A DNA stretch of 14,122 nt from the NCBI GenBank assembly GCA_900553805.1, contig USEU01000054.1, positions 1-14,122 of the forward strand. The letters are read 5' to 3'. A program made the position numbers and the translations under genes. Source of the stretch: an uncultured Eubacteriales bacterium. GTDB taxonomy: Bacteria; Bacillota; Clostridia; Oscillospirales; Oscillospiraceae. The notes beneath the pieces are model-generated. The model was not told the DNA's origin. It made no database searches and worked only from the letters and a program-made list of their open reading frames with translations. Below, in pieces: positions 1 to 5,510 of the stretch. The first letter of the stretch is position 1; every line of letters begins with the position of its first letter.

Positions 1-52
1 GCCAAAAATCCAGGCTGGGGCTTCTTGCCAAATTGTGCGGTGTTGCCCTAAA
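1..52. repeat. Left copy of a 52-bp terminal inverted repeat
   Basis: Bases 1-52 are the exact reverse complement of 14068-14119. Read outward (minus strand) the repeat begins TTTAGGGCAACACCGCAC and runs off the window. It contains no gene. The likely explanation is the edge of a multicopy element (insertion sequence or MITE-like) at which the assembly stopped. No transposase is visible, so the element family is not named. Confidence 0.9.
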
Positions 53-81
53 AATTGCCGCCCGGACCGGGCGGCAATTTT
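51..81 (-). terminator. Terminator of the COG2426-HIT operon
   Basis: This is a perfect 14-bp stem (51-64 with 68-81) with a three-base loop, GC-rich core and AAAA/TTTT ends. It lies 30 bp after the HIT stop codon. Its outer two bases overlap the terminal repeat. Confidence 0.85.
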
Positions 82-111
82 GTCTATTCTATTCTTGAGA
101 GGCGCAGTGCT

Positions 112-453
112 TTATGCCATTTCCAGGCCGAGCTGCTTCCCGCCCAGGATGTGGAAATGCAGATGGGGAACGGTCTGACCGGCGTCGGGGCCGCAGTTGG
201 AAACCACCCGGTAGCCCCCGGTCAGGCCCTCGGCAGCGGCGATCAGAGGGATCACCTCGAAAATGTGGGCCACCACCGCGCTGTTCTCGGCGGTAACGCC
301 GTCGCAGCCGGAAATATGGGTCTTGGGGATCACCAGAATGTGGGTAGGGGCCTGCGGGGCAATGTCCCGGAAGGCGAAGACCGAATCATCCTCGTACACC
401 TTGGCGGAGGGGATATCCCCCGCAATGATCTTGCAAAACAGGCAATCGTTCAT
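112..453 (-). CDS. HIT family protein (histidine triad nucleotide-binding, HinT-like)
   Basis: The 113-aa product has the full length of a bacterial HinT-type protein. The N-terminus MNDCLFCKIIAGDIPS is characteristic, and the histidine triad HLHFHILGG lies near residues 97-105. Family members are cytosolic purine nucleotide phosphoramidases or hydrolases; the physiological substrate is usually unknown. The two cysteines of the N-terminal CxxC (C4, C7) may bind zinc, as in many homologues. The ATG at 453 is preceded by AAGGAG at good spacing. The gene starts 12 bp after the stop of the upstream COG2426 gene, so the two are very likely cotranscribed, and a strong hairpin follows. Confidence 0.95.
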   Translation of the reverse strand: MNDCLFCKIIAGDIPSAKVYEDDSVFAFRDIAPQAPTHILVIPKTHISGCDGVTAENSAVVAHIFEVIPLIAAAEGLTGGYRVVSNCGPDAGQTVPHLHFHILGGKQLGLEMA

Positions 454-465
454 TTTTTATTCTCC

Positions 466-939
466 TTACAATCCAAAAACGTGTACGCCCACCAGGCTGA
501 CCACGGTCATAATGACCGCCGCAATGGCCACTCCGGCGCTGACGGAAATGGCAGTCTCCTTCACGCCCATGTTCAGAAAGCTGGCTCCCAGGGTGCCTGT
601 CCACGCGCCGGTGCCGGGAATGGGCACGCCCACAAACAGCGCCAGGGCCACCATCAGCCCCGCCTTCCCGGCCTTGCGGGAGAGCTTGGCTCCGGCCCGC
701 TCCCCTTTGTCATGAAAGAAGTGGCAGACGCGGCCGATATAGCGCTTATCCAGGCCCCAGACCAGGAACTTCCGCGCGAAGAAGTAGATCACCGGAACGG
801 GCAAAAGATTTCCGATCGCGCATACGATGATCGCGCGGATCGGCTCGATCCCCAGGCTGACGGCGGTGGGGATCGCCCCGCGCAGCTCGATCAGCGGCAC
901 CATGGACAGAAAAAATACAAACAAATAGTGGCAAAGCAC
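466..939 (-). CDS. COG2426 / small multidrug export family membrane protein
   Basis: The 157-aa product carries the family hallmark LSMVPLIELRGAIPTAVSLG in the first membrane segment. A second block, IGNLLPVPVIYFFARKFLVW, follows. The C-terminal half has GVPIPGTGAWTGTLGA and a last hydrophobic helix. I chose the GTG at 939 because it follows an AAGGGGGG Shine-Dalgarno sequence nine bases upstream and gives the usual family length; an upstream extension in the same frame would run through the promoter and terminator. Pfam calls the family Sm_multidrug_ex, but a transport function is poorly established. The gene leads an operon with the HIT gene. Confidence 0.9.
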   Translation of the reverse strand: MLCHYLFVFFLSMVPLIELRGAIPTAVSLGIEPIRAIIVCAIGNLLPVPVIYFFARKFLVWGLDKRYIGRVCHFFHDKGERAGAKLSRKAGKAGLMVALALFVGVPIPGTGAWTGTLGASFLNMGVKETAISVSAGVAIAAVIMTVVSLVGVHVFGL

Positions 940-986
940 CCGGCCCGTCCCCCCTTGGCTGCAAATCAGTTTTTCCCTTTCCGTTG

Positions 987-1015
987 ATTGTAGCACAGCT
1001 TTTTTTGTTTTACAA
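987..1015 (-). promoter_or_regulatory. Sigma-A promoter of the COG2426-HIT operon
   Basis: On the minus strand, TTGTAA (1010-1015) and TACAAT (987-992) are separated by exactly 17 bp. The promoter starts at the T-tract of the preceding terminator. Confidence 0.7.
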
Positions 1016-1065
1016 CAAAAAAATATCGGAACAGACCTTAACTTTTCATTAAAGCCTGTTCCGAT
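1014..1065 (-). terminator. Terminator of the CooT operon
   Basis: A 10-bp stem (1056-1065 with 1025-1034; minus strand ATCGGAACAG/CTGTTCCGAT) is followed on the minus strand by seven Ts (1017-1023). The loop can pair further through TTAA. It sits directly after the cooT stop codon. Confidence 0.88.
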
Positions 1066-1070
1066 TTGCT

Positions 1071-1268
1071 TTACGCGGGGATGGACTCCCGGACGATCAC
1101 ATAGCCGTCCACCAGGTTGGCCTTTTCCAGTGTGCCCTCGATGGCCATCTGGCGCTCCATCAGGTCGGTGAGGATCACCACGCCGTCGCGGCACTCAATG
1201 GACATGACGTTCTTCATCAGCACCGTCTCGGGGGTCATTTTATTCTTATAAACGGTAGAAAGACACAT
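1071..1268 (-). CDS. cooT: CooT family nickel-binding protein
   Basis: The 65-aa product begins MCLSTVY, the diagnostic start of CooT (Pfam RNA_bind_2, misnamed). In Rhodospirillum rubrum CooT a homodimer binds one Ni(II) through Cys2 and helps mature the nickel enzyme carbon monoxide dehydrogenase. Cys2 is present, and the short beta-rich body (SIECRDGVVILTDLM; VDGYVIV) fits family length. The gene begins 6 bp after the stop of the His-rich gene, with an AAGGAT ribosome site, so they form one operon. No CODH, hydrogenase or urease is in the window, so the client enzyme is unknown. Family call is firm; the symbol is by homology. Confidence 0.9.
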   Translation of the reverse strand: MCLSTVYKNKMTPETVLMKNVMSIECRDGVVILTDLMERQMAIEGTLEKANLVDGYVIVRESIPA

Positions 1269-1274
1269 GGCAAT

Positions 1275-1640
1275 TTATCCTTTCAGGCTGGACAGCACGG
1301 CGGTCAGGCGCAGGTTGCCCTTTTCAAAATCGCTGACGGCGGCCATCACCTGCTCATAGGCGGTGTGGTTGCCGTTCTGGTCAAGCTGGACGGCCAGGTC
1401 GGCCAGCTCCCGGGCGTGGGCGGCATTGTGGCCCACCATATACTGCATCAGGGCCGTCAGCTCTTCCATAGGCGTGTGCTCACAGTGGGACTCACAGCCG
1501 GTGCAGTCATGGGCGCAGTCGTGGGAATGGTCGTGGTCATGATCGTGGGGAATGCCCATAGCGTGCATTTCCTCGTGGGTCAGATGATGGTCGTGCTCAT
1601 GGGAATGAGCGCCGACAGTATGCTCATGATCGAGATGCAT
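1275..1640 (-). CDS. His/Cys-rich putative nickel-binding or storage protein
   Basis: The product has 121 aa. Residues 1-57 contain 18 histidines and 4 cysteines (C42, C46, C49, C53), including HDHDHDHSHDC and the segment HAMGIPHDHDH (26-36). The C-terminal half (about 57-121) looks like a helical domain. The ATG at 1640 has AAGGAG upstream; an upstream in-frame extension would cross the promoter. The gene is first in an operon with cooT and faces a metal-sensing repressor, so binding of nickel or cobalt (storage, buffering or delivery) is the natural inference. I recognise no named family for the C-terminal domain. The promoter is close to consensus, suggesting strong expression when derepressed. 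Confidence 0.85.
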   Translation of the reverse strand: MHLDHEHTVGAHSHEHDHHLTHEEMHAMGIPHDHDHDHSHDCAHDCTGCESHCEHTPMEELTALMQYMVGHNAAHARELADLAVQLDQNGNHTAYEQVMAAVSDFEKGNLRLTAVLSSLKG

Positions 1641-1673
1641 AAAAATGCTCCTTTGCTTTTTTCTTTGCTCTTT

Positions 1674-1702
1674 ATTATAGACCGATTTTACGATCCTGTC
1701 AA
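1674..1702 (-). promoter_or_regulatory. Consensus promoter of the His-rich/cooT operon
   Basis: On the minus strand, TTGACA (1697-1702), 17 bp, then TATAAT (1674-1679): a perfect sigma-A match. Such a promoter would need repression to be controlled, and a repressor gene is divergent. Confidence 0.88.
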
Positions 1703-1724
1703 AACATTTATTTCCCGCAAAATA

Positions 1725-1737
1725 TCCCCCCACAGGG
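1725..1737. promoter_or_regulatory. Candidate operator for the CsoR/RcnR-type repressor
   Basis: The stretch TCCCCCCACAGGG lies between the two divergent -35 boxes. CsoR/RcnR proteins are known to bind G/C tracts flanked by AT-rich sequence, so this is the best-placed candidate. Dyad symmetry is incomplete, and the assignment is an inference from position and composition. Confidence 0.4.
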
Positions 1738-1738
1738 C

Positions 1739-1767
1739 TTGCGAAGCATTGCCATTGCGGGTATAAT
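1739..1767 (+). promoter_or_regulatory. Promoter of the CsoR/RcnR-type repressor gene
   Basis: TTGCGA (1739-1744), 17 bp, TATAAT (1762-1767). Its -35 box is 36 bp from the -35 of the opposing promoter, so one repressor complex between them could control both. Confidence 0.8.
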
Positions 1768-1804
1768 AGAGAAGATACTGCACAGAAAGCGGAGGTGACA
1801 GAGA

Positions 1805-2140
1805 ATGGACGAACTGCATGAGCATGAGCACGACCATGCCTATCTGCATGCCCACGGGATCCCCCATTCCCACGGCCATGTCCATGAGAACCAGAAAGCG
1901 GTGCTCAACCGTCTTTCCCGCGCCATTGGACACCTGGAGAAGGTGCGGCGCATGGTGGAGAACGGGGAGGACTGCTCCAACGTCCTCATCCAGCTGGCCG
2001 CCGTCCGCTCCGCGTTGGACAACACCGGCAAGGTGATCCTGAAGGACCATATGCGCCACTGCATGGTGGACGCCGTGGCCGCCGGTGACCAGGAGGCCAT
2101 CGACGACCTGTGCCAGGCCATTGACAAATTCATGAAATAG
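1805..2140 (+). CDS. Metal-sensing transcriptional repressor, CsoR/RcnR/InrS family
   Basis: The product has 111 aa. Residues 30-111 are the all-helical DUF156 domain (RLSRAIGHLEKVRRMVENG, then CSNVLIQLAAVRSALDN). Ligand positions are Cys57, His82 and Cys86, the same 25- and 4-residue spacing as C36-H61-C65 of CsoR. The N-terminus adds a His-rich arm (residues 5-27). His25 lies 32 residues before Cys57, the spacing of His3-Cys35 in RcnR and His21-Cys53 in the nickel sensor InrS. The His-Cys-His-Cys set therefore fits InrS best. Together with the divergent cooT operon this argues for Ni(II), possibly Co(II), sensing rather than Cu(I). GGAGG lies upstream of the ATG. Confidence 0.92.
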   Translation: MDELHEHEHDHAYLHAHGIPHSHGHVHENQKAVLNRLSRAIGHLEKVRRMVENGEDCSNVLIQLAAVRSALDNTGKVILKDHMRHCMVDAVAAGDQEAIDDLCQAIDKFMK

Positions 2141-2162
2141 CAGGGCATTCTGATACGCCGCG

Positions 2163-2196
2163 CAGGCTCCTTCCGTTGGGAGGGAGCCTGTTTTTT
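2163..2196 (+). terminator. Terminator of the metal-sensing repressor gene
   Basis: A 12-bp stem (2163-2174 with 2179-2190, one G-U pair) with a GTTG loop is followed by six Ts. Confidence 0.92.
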
Positions 2197-2295
2197 ACTG
2201 GTTTGGGGAACTTTTCTCGGGAGATAAAAAAAGGTGTACAAATTATTGGACAGGAATTTGGCTAGAATTGTATCCGGCGGGAGGCGTGTCAAGAC

Positions 2296-2324
2296 TTGTA
2301 TTTGAAATTTTTTCGTGATATGAT
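2296..2324 (+). promoter_or_regulatory. Promoter of the 104-aa hypothetical gene
   Basis: TTGTAT (2296-2301), 17 bp, TATGAT (2319-2324), 35 bp before the start codon. With the terminator before it, the gene is an independent unit. Confidence 0.65.
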
Positions 2325-2359
2325 TCCCGTCGAATTTGGCTTCAAGGAGAATGATCGAC

Positions 2360-2674
2360 ATGCAGTGCACAACCAGCATCCGGCAGCAGCGGGCAGAGCT
2401 TGCCGCCCGTGAGCGCGCCGCGTTCAGCAAGATCCCCGGCATGGCGGAGCTTTTGCATACGCCCCCGGAGAAACGGGACGATTTGGAGGACCGTTATCCC
2501 GACGCCGCCTTCGCGCTGATGGTGGCAGGCCATCTGTCCATGGGCAACCAGGAGCAGAATGCCATCCACCAAAAGGCCTACCTCTCCATCCTTGGAGGCG
2601 AGCCAATTCAAAACGTCCGATTCCGCTACGACTACGACCTGGAGCAATACCTGGAACGTCACATGTGGGACTGA
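2360..2674 (+). CDS. Hypothetical protein, 104 aa
   Basis: I do not recognise this family. The ATG at 2360 was chosen because AAGGAG ends 10 bases upstream; an ATG at 2351 lies almost on top of the Shine-Dalgarno. The product begins MQCTTSIRQQ and has a charged helical N-terminal third (RQQRAELAARERAAF). An amphipathic middle follows (DAAFALMVAGHLSMGNQEQN), and the C-terminus is acidic and aromatic (RYDYDLEQYLERHMWD). No signal peptide or membrane segment is seen, so it is probably cytosolic. Its own promoter, ribosome site and normal-looking composition support a real gene. It sits between two metal-regulated modules but nothing in it shows metal binding. Confidence 0.72.
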   Translation: MQCTTSIRQQRAELAARERAAFSKIPGMAELLHTPPEKRDDLEDRYPDAAFALMVAGHLSMGNQEQNAIHQKAYLSILGGEPIQNVRFRYDYDLEQYLERHMWD

Positions 2675-2706
2675 CACCCGGGCCGTGGCCGTCCATATTA
2701 CAGCAA

Positions 2707-2738
2707 AAGATGCTCTCCTTTTCTTTGGAGAGCATCTT
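2707..2738 (-). terminator. Perfect hairpin between converging genes
   Basis: A 12-bp perfect stem (2707-2718 with 2727-2738) has an 8-base loop. The minus strand continues TTTTGCTGTAAT after the stem, so it mainly serves the leftward Cys-rich gene, but it can also stop the rightward 104-aa gene. Confidence 0.82.
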
Positions 2739-2740
2739 CC

Positions 2741-3133
2741 TCAATTCTGATAGCCCTGGACCTCCAGCAGCTCCAGGACCTGCTGGCCGCGCCGGGTCAG
2801 GGCGACGCTGCCGTGGATCGGGCAGTCGCGGTAGCGCTCCATGGCGGCCCCATGCAGGGGCTTGTCATAATCCAGGGAGACCAGGCGCTTCTTTTCCAGG
2901 CATTGCAGCAGAAGGCTGACCTGTGCCGGGTCCTCCGCAGGGTCCTCCCGGCAAATCGGGGCCGGATCCTCTGCCCTGCGGGCCACCGGGAGGAAGGCCA
3001 CCTGCCCCAAAAGGCGCAGGAAATCCATCTCCTTCCGGGTCAACTCCAGGGTAGAGGCGCACCCGCCGCAGCCGGAGCAGCCCGCGCAGCCGGAGGCGTT
3101 TCCACAGCCGCCGCAGCCGGAGCAGCCGCTCAT
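2741..3133 (-). CDS. Protein with Cys-rich N-terminus and winged-helix-like body
   Basis: The product has 130 aa. Residues 4-25 hold seven cysteines (4, 7, 10, 16, 19, 22, 25) in CxxC spacing with Gly, Ser and Ala between. From residue 30 on, LTRKEMDFLRLLGQ, SLLLQCLEKKRLVSL and VALTRRGQQVLELL read like the helices and wing of a small winged-helix domain; this is my inference from pattern. The start codon overlaps the stop of the DtxR-like gene (ATGA), implying translational coupling. A metal or Fe-S sensing partner of the repressor, formally resembling FeoC (winged helix plus cysteines), is possible but unproven. No feoA or feoB is present. Confidence 0.82.
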   Translation of the reverse strand: MSGCSGCGGCGNASGCAGCSGCGGCASTLELTRKEMDFLRLLGQVAFLPVARRAEDPAPICREDPAEDPAQVSLLLQCLEKKRLVSLDYDKPLHGAAMERYRDCPIHGSVALTRRGQQVLELLEVQGYQN

Positions 3134-3510
3134 TTCGCGGCCTCCTCGTAGGCGGCAATGTGCTTTTTGATCAGCTCAAAGGTCTCATCGCTGATGTCGT
3201 GCTCGATCTTGCAGGCATCCTCCACCGCGATCTTCTCCGGCACGCCCAGACCGATGAGCACCTTGGACAGGACGGTATGCCGCTCGTATATCTTCTCCGC
3301 AATGGCGCGCCCCGCGTCCGTCAGCAGCAGCGCCCCATCCTTTTCCATGATGATCAACCCGCCCTCGCGCAGCAGGCCCATCGCCCTGGACACGCTGGGC
3401 TTGGAATAGCCCAGATACTCCCCCACATCAATGGAGCGCACATATCCGCTCCTGCGGCTCAGCACCAGGATCGCCTCCAGGTACATTTCGCCGGATTCAT
3501 GAACATTCAT
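3130..3510 (-). CDS. DtxR/IdeR family metal-dependent transcriptional repressor
   Basis: The 126-aa product has an N-terminal winged helix (residues 1-72: MNVHESGEMYLEAILVLSRR, then VGEYLGYSKPSVSRAMGLLR) and the dimerisation/metal domain (73-126). There is no C-terminal SH3/FeoA domain. The primary metal site aligns as Met9, Cys100, Glu103, His104 (in EDACKIEHDISDE), plus His78. This matches DtxR/IdeR (Met10, Cys102, Glu105, His106). MntR has Asp8 and Glu99 instead, so Fe(II) is the more likely co-repressor. The ATG at 3510 matches the family start; its Shine-Dalgarno is weak, and a TTG at 3579 is less likely. It overlaps the Cys-rich gene by 4 bp. Confidence 0.9.
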   Translation of the reverse strand: MNVHESGEMYLEAILVLSRRSGYVRSIDVGEYLGYSKPSVSRAMGLLREGGLIIMEKDGALLLTDAGRAIAEKIYERHTVLSKVLIGLGVPEKIAVEDACKIEHDISDETFELIKKHIAAYEEAAK

Positions 3511-3593
3511 AAATGAAATACACCGCTTTCCAGGGCAGCCGCCGCGGCTTCCCATTCTTGGTTTGGAGCATTCTTCCAAACATATTACATTAT

Positions 3594-3622
3594 TTTATAC
3601 CATAGTTTGGATAAAATTGCAA
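3594..3622 (-). promoter_or_regulatory. Promoter of the DtxR-like operon
   Basis: On the minus strand, TTGCAA (3617-3622), 17 bp, TATAAA (3594-3599). It lies about 85 bp before the chosen start codon. I found no convincing DtxR-type palindrome. Confidence 0.6.
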
Positions 3623-3675
3623 GGGCGGACATTTTAAATTGCACGAATTACCCCCGCTGCCCTCTGCCGCCGCCC

Positions 3676-3704
3676 TTGACACGGGATTTAAAATGGGATA
3701 AAAT
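3676..3704 (+). promoter_or_regulatory. Promoter of the O-antigen-ligase-type gene
   Basis: TTGACA (3676-3681), 17 bp, TAAAAT (3699-3704), 51 bp before the start codon. Confidence 0.8.
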
Positions 3705-3755
3705 AGCGTCTCAGGGACGATTAACGATATCGACATATGAGAAGGGAAGAGGAAA

Positions 3756-5000
3756 ATGGGCAGAAATCTTTCGGAAAAAGCGGATAAGCGGCTGGATCAG
3801 CTGCAATATGCCTGCATTCTTGCGTTCTGCGGCATCCAGCTGCTGTTTCTCCTGCCGGAGACCCGGGAGCTGGGGCTGGTGGTGGCGCTGCGCCGGTATG
3901 CCGTGCCGCTGATCGGCGTGGTCTTTCTCGCCGCTGCCGCGCTCCGCGGCTTTCAAAAAACCGGCTGGGGCGCTGCCGCGCTGGCTGCGTTCATGCTGCT
4001 GTGGATCGGCTTTGTTTTCACACTGCACACCATCATCCGGCATCAGGAGGTCTGGTTCACCCATGCCGTTGCCTGCTGCTACCTGATCGCACTGCCCATG
4101 GCCTATGCCTTCCGGGACAGCGAACGCCAGCGGGGACTGACGGCCCTGCTGGCCATGTTCCTGATCGCAGGACTTTCCTTCTCCGCTCACGGGCTGATGC
4201 TGTATTTTGGCGTCCTGCCGGAGTCCCTTTCCTCCTTGGTTTTTTGGTATGACGGACGGCTGACCACGCTGCTCAACCCCATCTTCTGCGGCACATACCT
4301 CATGGTGGGCATCGGCGCCTGCCTTGTCTTCAGCTTGAAAACTCCAAAAAAATGGCTGAAAGCGGTTTTGCTGCTTCTGGCCGCGGTCCAGTTCCTAGTG
4401 ATGCTCCTGACGGACTGCCGGGCCAGCATTGCCAGCACCTTCCTTCTGGTGGGCGGGACTGTGCTCTGTTCCATTCGCAAGTCCAGCTGGAAGCGGCTCC
4501 TTCCCGCCGCCATCGTCTGCGCGGCGGTGGTCGCGCTTCTGTTCGTTGTCTACAAGCGCGTCAGCCCCACGCACCGCAATCTTCTTGACAGCTCCTTCAA
4601 CGGCCGCATCGCCATCTGGCGCGCCACCGTTTCCGTGCTACGGGAGGAGCCGCGCATCCTGCTGACAGGCTGCAGCGACGTTCTCTCCGAGCGGATCCAC
4701 ATGCGCTTCAACCATGCCCACAACTCCTTCCTGCAAACCACCTACGTTCTCGGCATTCCCGGCCTGCTGGCCGCCATCGGGATCACGCTGCTGGCCCTCC
4801 GGGGGGCGATCATCACCCTGTGGCGGAATGACTGCCTCTGGAAGAGCTGCCTGGCGCTTCTCGCGGTCGGCCTGTTCCTGTGCGGAATGATGGAGGTCTA
4901 CCTCTTCATAACCGGGCAGGAAACGCTGTGCCTGTGCTTCTGCTTCCTCACCCTCACCGGCTATCTGCACAGCTGGTGCCCCAGGAAGGAAAAGCAATAG
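3756..5000 (+). CDS. O-antigen ligase family membrane protein (Wzy_C/WaaL-like)
   Basis: The 414-aa product is strongly hydrophobic, with about ten or more predicted membrane segments, first near residues 18-34. The Wzy_C region includes LTDCRAS (218-224), containing the usual conserved Arg. A long extracytoplasmic loop follows (about 266-325) with NGRIAIWRATVSVL and ends in the hallmark HAHNSFLQTTYVLGIPG (320-336). Family members join or polymerise lipid-linked glycans at the outer face of the membrane. In a Gram-positive this suggests exopolysaccharide or teichoic-type surface glycan assembly. A purine-rich AAGGGAAGAGG precedes the ATG. No glycosyltransferases are adjacent; an ABC-exporter remnant follows directly, as if a larger locus had been lost. 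Confidence 0.88.
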   Translation: MGRNLSEKADKRLDQLQYACILAFCGIQLLFLLPETRELGLVVALRRYAVPLIGVVFLAAAALRGFQKTGWGAAALAAFMLLWIGFVFTLHTIIRHQEVWFTHAVACCYLIALPMAYAFRDSERQRGLTALLAMFLIAGLSFSAHGLMLYFGVLPESLSSLVFWYDGRLTTLLNPIFCGTYLMVGIGACLVFSLKTPKKWLKAVLLLLAAVQFLVMLLTDCRASIASTFLLVGGTVLCSIRKSSWKRLLPAAIVCAAVVALLFVVYKRVSPTHRNLLDSSFNGRIAIWRATVSVLREEPRILLTGCSDVLSERIHMRFNHAHNSFLQTTYVLGIPGLLAAIGITLLALRGAIITLWRNDCLWKSCLALLAVGLFLCGMMEVYLFITGQETLCLCFCFLTLTGYLHSWCPRKEKQ

Positions 5001-5002
5001 GT

Positions 5003-5245
5003 CTTTATTGCCTGCCGGCCCTGGGGGCGTATCTGATCAAGATCCTGCTGTTCAGTCTGTCCACCGGCATCTCCCACAGCATGGCCACCATCCAGAACGC
5101 GGACCAGATCCTGGTGGTAGACGACGGCCGCATTGCCCAGGCCGGCACCCATCAGGAGCTGATCGCCCGGGAGGGCATCTATCAAAGCTTCACCCGGATC
5201 CGCCAAAAGGCCGAAGCCTGGCAGATCCAGGAGGCGCGCTCCTGA
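5003..5245 (+). pseudogene. ABC exporter remnant: early TM segment joined to ATPase C-terminus
   Basis: One open frame contains LGAYLIKILLFSLSTGISHS, typical of the early transmembrane region of ABC exporters. It passes directly into MATIQNADQILVVDDGRIAQ and GTHQELIAREGIYQSF, the H-loop-to-C-terminus part of the ATP-binding domain. Most of the membrane domain, Walker A, the signature motif and Walker B are missing. The join lies at about 5069-5080, where both parent segments have Ser-His (ISH in the membrane part, xSHRMATI in the ATPase), suggesting recombination at a short repeat. There is no clear start codon or ribosome site; the frame overlaps the 3' end of the ligase gene. A strong terminator follows. 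It cannot be a working transporter. Confidence 0.82.
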
Positions 5246-5254
5246 ATCTCCCCG

Positions 5255-5301
5255 AAAAAACCAGCCTGCGCAGTCAGATCACGCTGCGCAGGCTGGTTTT
5301 T
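5255..5301. terminator. Bidirectional terminator between ABC remnant and GH53
   Basis: A perfect 17-bp stem (5257-5273 with 5284-5300) has T-runs on both strands (TTTT then T on plus; A5255-5260 gives TTTTTT on minus). It serves both converging genes. Confidence 0.93.
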
Positions 5302-5315
5302 ATTCTGTTTGTATC

Positions 5316-5510
5316 CTACTCGACGGGGTTCAGCAGGAAGTCATCCAGCGTGCCCCAGGCCCCGGCGGGGGCGGTGACGGAAACGCCGATGGTGACGGCG
5401 CCGGTGGTACAGGGGATGTTTTTAATGACCGGATTCTGCCAGTTCACCCAGCCGTCCACGGCAAAGGGCTGCTCGTAGCGCACCCCGCCGGCAATGGCGT
5501 AGAGCGTCAG
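5316..5510 (-). pseudogene. Stranded C-terminal carbohydrate-binding-module remnant of the GH53 gene
   Basis: After the TAG at 5511-5513 the same frame stays open for 64 codons and ends in TAG at 5316-5318, just before the shared terminator. It reads LTLYAIAGGVRYEQPFAVDG, later VTIGVSVTAPAGAWGTLDDF. The pattern W-G-T-L-D-D-F-x-L near the end is typical of beta-sandwich carbohydrate-binding modules attached to GH53 enzymes (CBM61-like). Only the second half of such a module is present. The gene most likely once ended here, and a deletion or nonsense mutation separated it. Confidence 0.65.

Noticed and set aside
55..987. A 310-codon plus-strand open frame across the HIT and COG2426 genes
   Set aside because: It is antisense to two clearly recognised genes, has no recognisable domain and starts inside a terminator hairpin.
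3061..3130. Short repeats (CCGCAGCCGGAGCAGCC) that might be a CRISPR or minisatellite
   Set aside because: They are the coding repeats of the Cys-Gly-rich N-terminus of the gene on the minus strand; no regular spacers.
3510..3579. TTG start at 3579 adding 23 residues to the DtxR-like protein
   Set aside because: No ribosome site precedes it and the family begins at the MNVHES position.
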